Shown here: positions 1 through 9,454 of the stretch, in pieces | Numbering within the stretch: the stretch's first letter is position 1 | Layout: every line of letters starts with the position of its first letter | From: Bulleidia sp. zg-1006 | GTDB lineage: Bacteria > Bacillota_I > Bacilli_A > Erysipelotrichales > Erysipelotrichaceae | Direction: 5' to 3' | Length of the DNA stretch: 64,000 bases | Assembly: GCF_016812035.1 (NCBI RefSeq) | Contig: NZ_CP069178.1 | Coordinates: 1 to 64,000, forward strand | Position numbers and translations under genes: made by a program | Notes under the pieces: generated by a model | Database searches by the model: none | Seen by the model: the letters and a program-made list of their open reading frames with translations, nothing else | Told to the model about the DNA's origin: nothing

Positions 1-325
1 GTTTTCCACAATTGTGGAAAGTTGTTTAAAAGTCTATTTTTACTGGTATTTACTTATCTTTTTAAATGTGGAAAGGATGGATAAGTTACTTTAATTATTT
101 TTATTTTCCACAAAAAATTAATTTTTCAACAGTGGATAAGAGTATCCACAACTTATACTCATTTTAATTTTGTGGATAATGTGGAAAAGTTATAAAAATG
201 CCTTGAATTCTAATCTCTTTATTTTTATAAATTGTGGATAACTTATTTTTCCACAATTTAGTCTTTTTTTATTTCTTATTTAGGACTAAAATGATGAAGC
301 TAAGATACATATTTAGGTGACCAAC
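1..325. other. oriC: oriC, upstream DnaA-box cluster
   Basis: This gene-free AT-rich stretch directly before dnaA holds repeated DnaA boxes. Perfect TGTGGATAA copies lie at 171-179 and 233-241. Variants are AGTGGATAA at 131-139 and GTATCCACA at 142-150. TTTTCCACA and TTGTGGAAA type degenerate boxes lie at the very start and at 249-257. Together with the boxes between dnaA and dnaN this matches the bipartite Firmicutes origin. I did not identify DnaA-trio repeats or a unique unwinding element with confidence. Confidence 0.9.
203..231 (+). promoter_or_regulatory. Candidate dnaA promoter
   Basis: TTGAAT at 203-208 and TATAAA at 226-231 are separated by 17 bases, a good SigA-type arrangement. 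A perfect DnaA box (233-241) starts one base after the -10, at the expected transcription start. This suggests DnaA autorepression (inference). Confidence 0.55.
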
Positions 326-1687
326 ATGACAGTACAACAAGACCAATCTTTAAAAAGGATTTGGCAGGAAATAATCGATGATCTCCATGAACAAACAAAC
401 TTGGAAGATATCTTTTTTAAGACCTATCTCAATCCTTCCTACTTATATTCTTTTGACAGTGAGAAAGCTATTTTAGTAGCCGATAACATTATTTCTTTTA
501 AGTGCATTGAAACCTCTGCTTTAAAAGACATTACAACTCTTTTTAAATCTCGTTACCATGATTTAGAACCAAATTTTATGGTTCAATTGGTACAACCAAA
601 AGATATTAAAACCGTTACTTCGCCTCTATTAGAAAACTACGAAACAAACTTCAGTTCTTCCACTATTCAAAAAGATCGTACTTTTGAAAACTTTGTGATT
701 GGAGATTGTAACCGAGAATCTCAAGCGGCAGCTTATGCGGTAGCTCTTAATCCCGGGCAATTATGGAATCCTTTGTTTATTTATGGAAATAGCGGCTTAG
801 GAAAAACCCATTTATTGATGGCTATCGCTAATTATATCAAGAAGCATCAACCTGAAAAAAAGGTGTATTATACCGAATCCACTAAGTTTGTTGAAACAGT
901 AGTACATGCTTTACAAACTGGAACCATTGATGCTTTCAAACGCTATATGTATAACTTAGATGTTTTGTTGATTGATGATATCCAATTCATTGCCGGAAAA
1001 GAAAAATCTCATGAAATCTTTTTCACCATTTACGAAGAAATGGTCAACAATAAGAAACAAGTTTGTATTACGTCCGACCGCGAACCAAAAGATATTAAGG
1101 ATTTAGAAGATCGATTGGCTTCTCGTTTTTCTAATGGTTTGACCGTTGGAATTGATTCCCCTGAATTTGAGACCGCGCGCGCTATTTTAAATCAAAAAAT
1201 TAAAGTGAATGATAATTCCATTGATGAAGAAGGAATGAATTATATTGCTTCTAACTTTTCTGGTAATGTACGTGAATTAGAAGGTGCTTTAAATCGTGTT
1301 TTATTCTATGCTATTCAATTTCAACCGGATGATGATGTCATTCACTTTGAAACCGTTATGCATGCATTAAAGGCACAAGCCTCTAAAACTATGAAATCCG
1401 GTTTGAATGCTAAAAAAATCATTCGCATTGTTGCTGATTATTATGGTCTGACAAGCCAACAAATTAAATCTCGCAATCGAACTAAGAATATTGCGAATGC
1501 TCGTCATATTTCTATCTTTCTTTGTCGCAAGCATTTGGATTTACCTTATATTCGCATTGGTGAAGAGTTTGGTGGTCGTGATCATTCCACCGTTATTTCT
1601 GCTATTACAAAAGTTGAGAAACAAATTAAATCAAATCATGCCTTTGCGAATGCCATTCATGATTTAGAGACTCAAATAGCTGACTAA
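326..1687 (+). CDS. dnaA: Chromosomal replication initiator DnaA
   Basis: DnaA is the AAA+ ATPase that binds DnaA boxes, melts oriC and loads the replicative helicase. Visible features are an N-terminal interaction domain (about 1-80), a variable linker, Walker A (GNSGLGKTH), Walker B (LLIDDIQF) and the C-terminal DnaA-box-binding signature with GGRDHSTV. The length, 453 residues, is normal. The start is ATG 326 because AGGTGA at 315-320 sits five bases before it. An in-frame GTG at 317 overlaps that ribosome site and is less likely. The gene is flanked by DnaA boxes on both sides and followed by dnaN, the classical origin arrangement. Confidence 0.98.
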   Translation: MTVQQDQSLKRIWQEIIDDLHEQTNLEDIFFKTYLNPSYLYSFDSEKAILVADNIISFKCIETSALKDITTLFKSRYHDLEPNFMVQLVQPKDIKTVTSPLLENYETNFSSSTIQKDRTFENFVIGDCNRESQAAAYAVALNPGQLWNPLFIYGNSGLGKTHLLMAIANYIKKHQPEKKVYYTESTKFVETVVHALQTGTIDAFKRYMYNLDVLLIDDIQFIAGKEKSHEIFFTIYEEMVNNKKQVCITSDREPKDIKDLEDRLASRFSNGLTVGIDSPEFETARAILNQKIKVNDNSIDEEGMNYIASNFSGNVRELEGALNRVLFYAIQFQPDDDVIHFETVMHALKAQASKTMKSGLNAKKIIRIVADYYGLTSQQIKSRNRTKNIANARHISIFLCRKHLDLPYIRIGEEFGGRDHSTVISAITKVEKQIKSNHAFANAIHDLETQIAD

Positions 1688-1827
1688 TCCACAATTTTTA
1701 TCCACAATATTTCCACTGTTATTTTTAGTGAAAAATACGTTAAAATATAGATGTTAATAACTTTTCCACATTTCCACAATCTTAATAAGAATAAATCTTA
1801 ATATTTAAATAATAAAAAGGAGCTCAT
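1685..1827. other. oriC, downstream DnaA-box cluster
   Basis: The dnaA-dnaN gap is very AT-rich and carries TTATCCACA at 1698-1706, TAATCCACA at 1685-1693 overlapping the dnaA stop, and weaker TTTTCCACA (1763-1771) and ATTTCCACA (1771-1779). In B. subtilis the equivalent gap contains the unwinding site, so melting may occur here (inference). Confidence 0.75.
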
Positions 1828-2949
1828 ATGAAATTCTCAATCAAAAAAAATCCATTTACGATTGCTTTAACTGAATTAAGTAATGCGGTATCTTCTAACT
1901 CACCACAACCATCTCTAAGAGGAATTAAAATTGATATTCATTCCAATGAATTAGTACTAACTTCTAGTAATGCGGATATTTCCATTCAAAAGAAAATTGA
2001 AAAAAGCAATGATAATCAATTGAATATTCAAGAAGAAGGAAAGCTTTTAATTGAAGCGAAATATTTGTTAGAAATTGTTAGGAAAATAGATAGTGAGAAA
2101 ATTTATATAGAATCCATTGATGGAACTTACACTCAATTTAAAGGTAATAAAGCCTTATTTAAGATTAATGGTATGGCTGTTCGTCAATATCCAGAAATTG
2201 ATTTTAGTCAACCTAATTTAGAAATTGAATTAGATAAAGATACTTTCTTAGACTTGATTGATCAAACCATTTTTGCTTGTTCAAAAAAAGAAATGAAACC
2301 GGTTTTAATGGGTGTAAATTTTGAATTAAAGAACAATCAATTGGTATGCACAGCTACGGATTCCTATCGTTTGGCTCGTAAAGTGGTTGATTTAGAAAGT
2401 TCCAATCAATTTAACGTTACCATTCCGGAAAAATCTTTAAGTGCTATGAAGAACACTATTTTACAAAATGCAAAAGAAATTGTTTCCTTTGCGGTAGATC
2501 GCTCAAAAGTTCAAATTCGCACTCAAAATATGATTTTTCAAAGTCGTATTTTAGATGGTGATTATCCAGCAACAGCTCAATTGATTCCAACACAATTTAT
2601 TGCGGAATTGGAAATTAGTCGTTATGATTTAAAAAATGCGATTGACCGTACTTCTTTCTTAAGAAGTGAAGATGTCAAGGAAAATCGTCTTCAATTGATT
2701 GATAATCAAGCTATTTTAACTAGTCGTTCACAAGAAATTGGTGAATCACGTGAAGAATTATCAGCACAACATAGCGGTGAAGATTTAGATATTTCTTTTG
2801 ATGGTGCTTATGTAGTAGAAGCACTTCGCGGTTTGCATGGTGAACGTGTTTTAGTTCAATTTAAGGGTGTTATGAAACCATTTATTTTAACTTCAAAAGA
2901 TGATTCTTCAACTATCCAATTAGTGCTACCATTAAAGTCTAATCATTAA
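1828..2949 (+). CDS. dnaN: DNA polymerase III beta subunit (sliding clamp)
   Basis: This is the ring-shaped processivity clamp that tethers DNA polymerase III and other repair proteins to DNA. The 373-residue length and three repeated clamp-fold domains fit the family, for example ATDSYRLA in the second domain and the C-terminal end MKPFILTSKDD near the protein-binding pocket. AAGGAG lies just before the ATG. It is second in the origin block, behind dnaA and separated by a box-bearing gap. A strong hairpin terminator follows, so dnaA-dnaN probably forms its own transcript. Confidence 0.97.
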   Translation: MKFSIKKNPFTIALTELSNAVSSNSPQPSLRGIKIDIHSNELVLTSSNADISIQKKIEKSNDNQLNIQEEGKLLIEAKYLLEIVRKIDSEKIYIESIDGTYTQFKGNKALFKINGMAVRQYPEIDFSQPNLEIELDKDTFLDLIDQTIFACSKKEMKPVLMGVNFELKNNQLVCTATDSYRLARKVVDLESSNQFNVTIPEKSLSAMKNTILQNAKEIVSFAVDRSKVQIRTQNMIFQSRILDGDYPATAQLIPTQFIAELEISRYDLKNAIDRTSFLRSEDVKENRLQLIDNQAILTSRSQEIGESREELSAQHSGEDLDISFDGAYVVEALRGLHGERVLVQFKGVMKPFILTSKDDSSTIQLVLPLKSNH

Positions 2950-2960
2950 GCTCTTACAGT

Positions 2961-2990
2961 GGCTTAGAAACTAGGTTTCTAAGCCTTTTT
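2961..2990 (+). terminator. Rho-independent terminator after dnaN
   Basis: An 11-bp perfect stem (GGCTTAGAAAC at 2961-2971 with its complement at 2975-2985) has a three-base loop and is followed by five T. It ends the dnaA-dnaN unit. Confidence 0.9.
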
Positions 2991-2991
2991 A

Positions 2992-3000
2992 TGTTATAAT
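2992..3000 (+). promoter_or_regulatory. Extended -10 promoter for yaaA-recF-gyrB-gyrA
   Basis: TGTTATAAT is a full extended -10 element directly behind the dnaN terminator and about 34 bases before yaaA. No convincing -35 is visible, as expected for extended -10 promoters. Confidence 0.65.
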
Positions 3001-3034
3001 TAACAAGGTTTTCAGGACTTGGAAAGTAGGTAAA

Positions 3035-3244
3035 ATGACGAAACAAAAACAAGACTACATAACTTTGCAAAACTTCTTAAAATTCAATGGTTTTGTACAA
3101 ACCGGAGGTGAAGCGAAACTAGTCATTCAAGATGGTTTTGTGAAAGTAAATGGTGAGGTCGAAATACGTCGTGGAAGAAAGTTATACTCCGGTGATAAGG
3201 TTGGCTATCAAGGAGAAACTTTAATGATTAAAGATGTATATTAA
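3035..3244 (+). CDS. yaaA: S4-domain RNA-binding protein YaaA
   Basis: This 69-residue protein is a single S4-like RNA-binding domain (FLKFNGFVQTGGEAKLVI, then VNGEVEIRRGRKL). Such small S4 proteins sit between dnaN and recF in many Firmicutes and are thought to act in ribosome or large-subunit maturation. The exact role is not clear from sequence. Its last 11 bases overlap the start of recF in another frame, so the two are probably translationally coupled. Start ATG 3035 is the first in-frame ATG after the promoter. Confidence 0.88.
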   Translation: MTKQKQDYITLQNFLKFNGFVQTGGEAKLVIQDGFVKVNGEVEIRRGRKLYSGDKVGYQGETLMIKDVY

Positions 3245-4313
3245 ATCTTTACGCCTGTCCCATTATCGAAACTACCAAGAGTTACAAGTTTCCTTTCAAC
3301 CAAATATCAATGTGATTGTTGGAAAGAATGCACAAGGCAAAACAAACTTAATAGAAGCACTTTATTATTTATCTTTGTGTCGTTCTTTTCGAACTAGTCA
3401 AGACCAGGCTTTAATTCAAAATGGAGAAGAATACGCTGACCTTGTTTGTTGGCTAAAAGAGGAAAAACAAGAAAGTTATTTGCGTTGTATTCTTCATGAA
3501 AAAGGGAAAAGCCTTTTTATTGGTAAAACAAATATATCAAAGACAAGTGAATTTATTGGTCGATTGAATGTTGTATTGTTTAGTCCGGAGGATATTTATA
3601 TATTTTCACAAGCGCCAAGGGCAAGGCGAAAATTCATGGATCAAGAGTTAATGAAGTTATCTAAGAAATATCTATTTCATTTAACTCGTTATAATACCTT
3701 GTTGAAAGAAAGAAATGTTTTACTAAAAAAAGCAAGCATTGATGAAACAATGTTGGATATTCTTGATAAACAAATGGTTACATCAGAAGTTGAAATTTTA
3801 AAGCGAAGATCTTCTTTTTTGAAGTTTATCAATCAAGAAATTGAACGTTTATTTCAATCTTTGTCAGGAATGAAATTGCGGTTACAAGTTGTGATGAACA
3901 ATGGTATTGAAGTAGATAAAATTGATGAAGAAATTTTGTTAAAAGCTCATCTTTTCTCACGACAAAAAGATATAGAATACCATATTACAAATGTGGGGAT
4001 TCATCGTGGTGATATTCAATTTCGATTGGCTGATAATGATATTTTATTATCTGCTTCACAAGGTCAAAAAAGATTAGTGATGATAGCCTTTAAATTAGCT
4101 ATTCTTCATTACATTGAATTTATTTCAAAGCGTAAAGCGGTTGTCTTATTGGATGATGTATTAAGTGAATTAGACTTAGAACGTCAAAAACGCTTGCTGG
4201 ATGTAGTTAAAAATGGGTACCAGTGTTTTATTACGACAACTTATTTACCGGATAGTTTGAAATTGGAAAAATTGAACTGCATTTCCATTCAAGATGGAAA
4301 AGTAAAAATATAG
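3234..4313 (+). CDS. recF: DNA replication and repair protein RecF
   Basis: RecF is an SMC-like ATPase that works with RecO and RecR to load RecA on gapped DNA at stalled forks. It has Walker A GKNAQGKTN near residue 32, the ABC-type signature region SASQGQKR and Walker B VVLLDDVLSELD. At 359 residues it is of normal length. It overlaps yaaA by 11 bases and lies nine bases before gyrB, in the conserved dnaN-yaaA-recF-gyrB order. recR, a partner gene, lies at 13.3 kb. Confidence 0.96.
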   Translation: MYIKSLRLSHYRNYQELQVSFQPNINVIVGKNAQGKTNLIEALYYLSLCRSFRTSQDQALIQNGEEYADLVCWLKEEKQESYLRCILHEKGKSLFIGKTNISKTSEFIGRLNVVLFSPEDIYIFSQAPRARRKFMDQELMKLSKKYLFHLTRYNTLLKERNVLLKKASIDETMLDILDKQMVTSEVEILKRRSSFLKFINQEIERLFQSLSGMKLRLQVVMNNGIEVDKIDEEILLKAHLFSRQKDIEYHITNVGIHRGDIQFRLADNDILLSASQGQKRLVMIAFKLAILHYIEFISKRKAVVLLDDVLSELDLERQKRLLDVVKNGYQCFITTTYLPDSLKLEKLNCISIQDGKVKI

Positions 4314-4322
4314 GAGGTTTAT

Positions 4323-6302
4323 ATGGCAGATAAATTTGAAAATAGAGAAGAAAGCCAAGCTGTCTTTAATGAAACATTGGACATGAAAGTGGATCATGCT
4401 TATGAAGATGAAGATATTCAGGTTTTAGAGGGTTTAGAAGCCGTTCGTAAGCGTCCGGGTATGTATATTGGTTCTACTTCTTCTGTTGGTTTGCATCATC
4501 TTGTTTGGGAAATTGTTGATAATGGTATTGATGAAGCGATGGCCGGTTATGCTAGTCAAGTGGAAATTACCATTGATGAAAATAATATTGTATCTGTTGA
4601 AGATGATGGTCGTGGTATGCCGACAGGGATGAATGAGAAAACAGGTATTTCAACCATTGAAACAATTTTTACAGTCTTACATGCCGGTGGTAAATTTGGT
4701 GGTGGTGCTTATAAAGTTTCCGGTGGTTTACATGGAGTTGGTGCTTCAGCAGTGAATGCTTTAAGTGAATTCTTGGAAGTAACAGTCTATCACGAAGGTA
4801 ATATTTATTTTGTTCGTTTTGAGAATGGTGGTCATCCGGTTGAACCATTAAAGAAAATTGGTACTTGCAATGTCAATAAACACGGTTCTTTAGTTCGTTT
4901 TAAAGCCGATCCAACCATCTTTACGGAAACAAGGGTGTATGATTTCAATACCCTAAGAAATCGTATTCGTCAGTTGGCTTTCTTAAATAAAGGAATTCGT
5001 ATTAAGTTCCATGATTTACGAGAAAGCAATCCTGAGAAACAAAATTATGATTATTTATTTGAAGGTGGTTTAAAGGAATATGTGAAGTTTATTAACGAAA
5101 ATAAGGATAAAGTTCATGAAGATGTTATTTATTCCGAAGGTTATGAAGATAATATTCAAGTAGAAGTGGCTTGTCAATACAACACAAGCTATAATCCGTC
5201 TATCTATACTTTCTGTAATAACATCACAACAGTGGATGGGGGAACGCATGAAGAAGGTTTCCGTATGGCTTTAACACGTATTGTGAATAAATACGCTCGA
5301 GAAAATAATTTCTTAAAGGAAAAAGATGAGAATGTGACACAAGATGACTGTAAGGAAGGTTTAACAGCGATTATCTCTGTGAAGCATCCTAATCCACAAT
5401 ATATTTCACAAACTAAATCCAAATTAACAAATAGTGAAGTGCGCAAGATTGTATCGGATATCTTCGGTACACAGTTTGAGCGTTTCTTAATGGAAAATCC
5501 AAATCAAGCAAAAGCAATCATGGAAAAGATTGTGATTGCGTCCCAAGCTCGTTTGGCCGCAAAAAGGGCGAAAGAAATCACCCGTAAGAGTTCAATTAAA
5601 GTCGGCTCTCTACCCGGTAAGCTATCGGATTGTTCCTCCAAGGATCCAAGCATCTCGGAAATTTACTTGGTCGAGGGGGATTCAGCAGGCGGTTCTGCTA
5701 AAAATGGTCGTGATTCTCATTTTCAAGCCATTCTTCCTTTGCGAGGTAAAATTTTAAATGTGGAAAAAACACGTCCTGAAAAGGCTTTTGAAAACCAAGA
5801 AATTCGTTCGATGATTACAGCCTTTGGGGCAGGTGTGCATGATGAAGTAGATACTTCAAAACTTCGTTATCATAAGATTGTTATTATGACCGATGCCGAT
5901 GTGGATGGTGCACATATTCGTACTTTATTATTAACTTTCTTTTATCGTTTTTTAAGACCGGTATTGGAACAAGGTTATGTGTACATTGCTCAACCACCTT
6001 TATTTAAGGTACAAAAAGGACAGAGTATTCGTTATGCGTACACGGATCGCCAATTGGACGAATTAAAAGCGGAAATGGGTGATCGTTTAAGTATTCAACG
6101 TTATAAAGGTCTTGGTGAAATGGATGCTAGTCAATTATGGGAAACAACGATGGATCCTAAAACACGTACTTTAATTCGTGTAACAATCGATGATGCAGAA
6201 TATGCGGATCAGAATTTCTCAATGTTGATGGGAGAAGAGGTTGAACCTCGCAAGAATTTTATTTTAGAGAATGCTCACTTTGTCGAGAAATTAGATATTT
6301 AG
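4323..6302 (+). CDS. gyrB: DNA gyrase subunit B
   Basis: This is the ATPase subunit of DNA gyrase, which introduces negative supercoils together with GyrA. Its features are the GHKL ATPase motifs ([27 protein letters not shown]), the Toprim domain with EGDSAGGSA, and a metal-binding DADVDGAHI. Length is 659 residues. A strong AGGAGG-type site precedes the ATG. The GyrA gene starts 12 bases downstream, and the adjacency supports GyrB rather than ParE. Confidence 0.97.
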   Translation: MADKFENREESQAVFNETLDMKVDHAYEDEDIQVLEGLEAVRKRPGMYIGSTSSVGLHHLVWEIVDNGIDEAMAGYASQVEITIDENNIVSVEDDGRGMPTGMNEKTGISTIETIFTVLHAGGKFGGGAYKVSGGLHGVGASAVNALSEFLEVTVYHEGNIYFVRFENGGHPVEPLKKIGTCNVNKHGSLVRFKADPTIFTETRVYDFNTLRNRIRQLAFLNKGIRIKFHDLRESNPEKQNYDYLFEGGLKEYVKFINENKDKVHEDVIYSEGYEDNIQVEVACQYNTSYNPSIYTFCNNITTVDGGTHEEGFRMALTRIVNKYARENNFLKEKDENVTQDDCKEGLTAIISVKHPNPQYISQTKSKLTNSEVRKIVSDIFGTQFERFLMENPNQAKAIMEKIVIASQARLAAKRAKEITRKSSIKVGSLPGKLSDCSSKDPSISEIYLVEGDSAGGSAKNGRDSHFQAILPLRGKILNVEKTRPEKAFENQEIRSMITAFGAGVHDEVDTSKLRYHKIVIMTDADVDGAHIRTLLLTFFYRFLRPVLEQGYVYIAQPPLFKVQKGQSIRYAYTDRQLDELKAEMGDRLSIQRYKGLGEMDASQLWETTMDPKTRTLIRVTIDDAEYADQNFSMLMGEEVEPRKNFILENAHFVEKLDI

Positions 6303-6314
6303 TAGGAGGTCAAG

Positions 6315-8804
6315 ATGGCTTTAGATGATTTTATGGAATTTGATGAAAGTAATTTTGACTCTGGTCATATTACTGAAACAGAATTGAGTAAGGAAATTCG
6401 TCGTGATTTCTTGGAATATTCAATGTCTGTTATTGTGGCACGTGCTTTGCCGGATGTTCGTGATGGTTTAAAACCGGTTCAACGTCGTATTTTATTTGCG
6501 ATGAATGAAATGAACAATGGACCGGATAAGCCTTATCGTAAGTGTGCTCGTATTGTTGGGGATACGATGGGTAAATACCATCCTCATGGCGATAGTTCAA
6601 TTTATGGTGCTTTAGTTTATATGGCACAAAATTGGAATATGCGCGAAACACTTGTGGATGGACATGGTAATTTTGGTTCTATGGATGGTGATGGTGCCGC
6701 TGCGATGCGTTATACCGAAGCGCGTATGTCTAAGATTTCCGTTGAAATTCTTCGTGACTTAGAAAAAGATACTGTTGATATGACGGATAACTACGATGGT
6801 GAAGAAAAGGAGCCAACCGTCTTACCGGCTCGGTTTCCAAACTTATTAGTCAATGGTTCAAGCGGTATTGCGGTTGGTATGGCCACAAATGTGGCACCTC
6901 ATAACTTGGTGGAAACGATTGATGCAATCATTTCTTACATGGAAAATCCAGAAATTTCGGTTACAGAATTAATGCAAGTAATGAAAGGACCTGACTTTCC
7001 AACCGGTGCTTATATTTTAGGTCGTTCGGGTATTCGTAAGGCTTTTGAAACAGGTCGCGGCTCTATTGTGATGCGTGCTAAGACTCACTTTGAAGAAATG
7101 GCGAATGGAAAGACGCGTATTGTTGTGGATGAAATTCCTTACATGGTGAACAAAGCCTCTCTTGTGGAAAGAATTGGTATTTTAACAAGAGAAAAAATGA
7201 TTGATGGCATTACTGATTTACGTGATGAATCCAATATGAAGGGGATTCGTGTTGTTATTGAACTACGGAAAGATATTCAAGCAGAAGTTGTTTTAAATCA
7301 GCTTTACCGTATGACAGCCTTACAATCGAATTTTGGTGTTAATAATGTTGTCTTATTTGATGGTGCTCCTCGTTTGGCTGGTATGAAAGAACTTCTAAGT
7401 GGTTATATTGATTTCCAATTAGAAGTGATTCGCCGTCGTACGGCTTTTGAATTAAAGAAAGCGAAAGATCGTGCTCATATTTTAGAAGGCTTACGTATTG
7501 CTGTAGATAATTTAGATGAAGTAATTCATACTATTCGTCAATCAAAAGATGCACAAGAAGCTTTAATAAATTTGATGGATAAATTCCCGTTGGATGAGGT
7601 ACAAGCTAAAGCTATCTTGGATATGCAATTTAGACGCTTAACCGGTTTGGAACGTGACAAGATTGAAAAAGAATATCAAGATTTATTACTTAAGATTGCG
7701 GATTATGAAGATATCTTAGCTCATAAGGAAAGAGTGATTGATATTGTTAAGAATGAGTTAACAGAAATTAAAGCGAAATATGGTTCTTCAAGACGTTCAG
7801 AAATCATTGATGCGGATGCGGAAATGGAAGATGAAGATTTAATTCCTGTTGAAGATATTATGGTGACTTTATCAAGCAATGGTTATGTTAAGAGATTAAC
7901 GACCAATACTTATTCGGTTCAAAATCGTGGTGGTAAAGGAATCAAAGGAATGGAATTGAATAAAGACGACAGTATTGAACGAGTTATCAATATGTCGACA
8001 CACGATTTCTTACTTCTATTTACTGACAAAGGTCGTGTGTTCCGTTTAAGAGGATTTAATATTCCTAACTTCTCGAGAACTTCAAAAGGTATTCCAATTA
8101 TCAATCTTGTGCATATGGATAAGGATGAAAAAGTGAAAGCTATGGTACCGGTTAAGAAGAATGATGAACAAATTAAATTCTTATTCTTCGTAACAAAGAA
8201 GGGTATTATCAAGAGAACTGCTATTTCTGAATTTGAAAGTATCATGAAGAATGGTAAGAAAGCAATTATTCTTAATGAGGGCGATGAACTTGCTTTTGTG
8301 AAAGCAACGAACGGTCAAGCGGAAGTCTTGATTGCCGGTGCTAATGGTAAAGCTATCCGTATCTTGGAAGAGAAGGTTCATCCGCAAGGTCGTATTGCTC
8401 GTGGTATGAAGGGTTTTAATACAGATGGTTCTTTTGTTATCGGTGTTGCTACTACTTTAGAAGGCTTCAATGTTTTAACGGTTAGTGAAAAGGGTATTGG
8501 TAAAGTATCTGCTATTGATTCTTTCCGCCTAACAAACCGTGGATCAAAGGGTGTTAAGGCGGCGAAGATTAATGAAAAAACAGGTAATTTGATTTCCATG
8601 AAGGCTGTTAGTGATGACCAAGATGTGATGATTATGACAGAAGGTGGAATAGTGATTCGTATTTCACTCAATCAGATTGCAGAATCTTCTCGCTCTAGTA
8701 TGGGTGTTCACCTAATTCGTGTTAATCAAGACCGTGTTTCAACGGTTGCGATTGTGGATAAAGAAGTGGAAGAAGAGATTATGGAGGAAGGAAGTGCTGA
8801 ATAA
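6315..8804 (+). CDS. gyrA: DNA gyrase subunit A
   Basis: This is the DNA-cleaving and rejoining subunit of gyrase. The catalytic tyrosine is Tyr133 in AAAMRYTEARM. The C-terminal wrapping domain carries a GyrA-box variant QNRGGKG near residue 536, which favours GyrA over ParC. Length is 829 residues. Odd point: the quinolone-resistance-determining loop reads HGDSSIYGAL, so the acidic residue (Asp87 in E. coli, Glu88 in S. aureus) is Gly98 here. A terminator hairpin overlaps the stop codon, ending the yaaA-gyrA unit. Confidence 0.97.
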   Translation: MALDDFMEFDESNFDSGHITETELSKEIRRDFLEYSMSVIVARALPDVRDGLKPVQRRILFAMNEMNNGPDKPYRKCARIVGDTMGKYHPHGDSSIYGALVYMAQNWNMRETLVDGHGNFGSMDGDGAAAMRYTEARMSKISVEILRDLEKDTVDMTDNYDGEEKEPTVLPARFPNLLVNGSSGIAVGMATNVAPHNLVETIDAIISYMENPEISVTELMQVMKGPDFPTGAYILGRSGIRKAFETGRGSIVMRAKTHFEEMANGKTRIVVDEIPYMVNKASLVERIGILTREKMIDGITDLRDESNMKGIRVVIELRKDIQAEVVLNQLYRMTALQSNFGVNNVVLFDGAPRLAGMKELLSGYIDFQLEVIRRRTAFELKKAKDRAHILEGLRIAVDNLDEVIHTIRQSKDAQEALINLMDKFPLDEVQAKAILDMQFRRLTGLERDKIEKEYQDLLLKIADYEDILAHKERVIDIVKNELTEIKAKYGSSRRSEIIDADAEMEDEDLIPVEDIMVTLSSNGYVKRLTTNTYSVQNRGGKGIKGMELNKDDSIERVINMSTHDFLLLFTDKGRVFRLRGFNIPNFSRTSKGIPIINLVHMDKDEKVKAMVPVKKNDEQIKFLFFVTKKGIIKRTAISEFESIMKNGKKAIILNEGDELAFVKATNGQAEVLIAGANGKAIRILEEKVHPQGRIARGMKGFNTDGSFVIGVATTLEGFNVLTVSEKGIGKVSAIDSFRLTNRGSKGVKAAKINEKTGNLISMKAVSDDQDVMIMTEGGIVIRISLNQIAESSRSSMGVHLIRVNQDRVSTVAIVDKEVEEEIMEEGSAE

Positions 8805-8817
8805 TCAGCACTTTTTA
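8793..8817 (+). terminator. Terminator overlapping the gyrA stop codon
   Basis: AGTGCTGA at 8793-8800 and TCAGCACT at 8805-8812 form a perfect 8-bp stem with loop ATAA, followed by a T run. The left arm is the last codons of gyrA and the loop holds the TAA stop. Confidence 0.85.
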
Positions 8818-8891
8818 TATGTTTGTGATAAGAAAATTTATTCGATAATTACTGATAATTTTAAATTAATAAGAAAATATTTTTAAAAAAA

Positions 8892-8918
8892 TTAGCACTT
8901 AATAGTTGACAGTGCTAA
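8892..8918 (+). promoter_or_regulatory. CIRCE operator (HrcA binding site)
   Basis: TTAGCACTT at 8892-8900, nine bases, then CAGTGCTAA at 8910-8918 match the CIRCE consensus TTAGCACTC-N9-GAGTGCTAA with one change per arm. HrcA repressor binds CIRCE in the absence of heat stress. It sits on the promoter of the small heat-shock gene. Confidence 0.9.
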
Positions 8919-8933
8919 AAAATAGAATACAAT
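8906..8933 (+). promoter_or_regulatory. hsp20 promoter
   Basis: TTGACA (8906-8911), 16 bases, TACAAT (8928-8933). The CIRCE covers the -35 box, so HrcA would block polymerase directly. Confidence 0.85.
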
Positions 8934-8967
8934 GATGGTGTAAGGAAATAATCCTTAGGAGGTAATT

Positions 8968-9384
8968 ATGAACACACTTACAAGAAGAAACAGTTTTGAA
9001 GAATTATTCGATGATATGTTTGGTGCATCTTCGATGAACAATAGCTACAACTTAATGAAAACAGATGTTCATGAAAAAGATGGTCAATATCTATTGGATA
9101 TGGAAATTCCGGGTGTTAAGAAAGAAGATATTAAAGTTAGTCTATTTAATGGAAATTTAACAGTTGAAGCTAGTCGTTCTAGTCACAATGAAGAAATAGA
9201 CAATCATGGAAAAGTAATTCGCCAAGAACGTTTCTCGGGAACTACAAGTCGTACTTTCTATGTTGGTACAGCAATTGATCAATCCGATATTAAAGTAAGT
9301 TATGATAGTGGAGTTCTTCATATTGAACTACCAACCGAGAAACAAAAAGAAACTGACACAAAGAAATTCATTGAAATTCTTTAA
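8968..9384 (+). CDS. Small heat-shock protein, Hsp20/alpha-crystallin family
   Basis: This is an ATP-independent holdase chaperone that keeps unfolded proteins soluble. It has 138 residues with a central alpha-crystallin domain: YLLDMEIPGVKKEDIKVS, then RQERFSGTTSRTF and the closing GVLHIELP. An AGGAGG site precedes the ATG. It is monocistronic: its own CIRCE-controlled promoter is upstream and a palindromic terminator follows. In many Firmicutes CIRCE controls groESL and dnaK; seeing it on an hsp20 gene implies HrcA-dependent heat induction here (inference). Confidence 0.95.
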   Translation: MNTLTRRNSFEELFDDMFGASSMNNSYNLMKTDVHEKDGQYLLDMEIPGVKKEDIKVSLFNGNLTVEASRSSHNEEIDNHGKVIRQERFSGTTSRTFYVGTAIDQSDIKVSYDSGVLHIELPTEKQKETDTKKFIEIL

Positions 9385-9392
9385 ACTGAATT

Positions 9393-9412
9393 AGGAGCTT
9401 AAGCTCCTTTTT
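9393..9412 (+). terminator. Terminator after hsp20
   Basis: AGGAGC-TTAA-GCTCCT (9393-9408) is followed by T residues. It lies immediately upstream of the serS leader promoter. Confidence 0.85.
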
Positions 9413-9415
9413 AAT

Positions 9416-9444
9416 TTGACAGAAAGTGGTTGAAGTGGTTTAAT
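9416..9444 (+). promoter_or_regulatory. Promoter of the serS T-box leader
   Basis: TTGACA (9416-9421), 17 bases, TTTAAT (9439-9444) with an upstream TG (9436-9437), an extended -10. Transcription should start near 9451, just before Stem I of the T-box. Confidence 0.8.
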
Positions 9445-9454
9445 TTTGATAGCT

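Noticed and set aside
317-325. GTG at 317 as dnaA start
   Set aside because: It overlaps the AGGTGA ribosome site that serves ATG 326.
7919-8671. Long open frames on the - strand of gyrA
   Set aside because: They mirror the codon pattern of gyrA on the opposite strand; no ribosome site or protein similarity.
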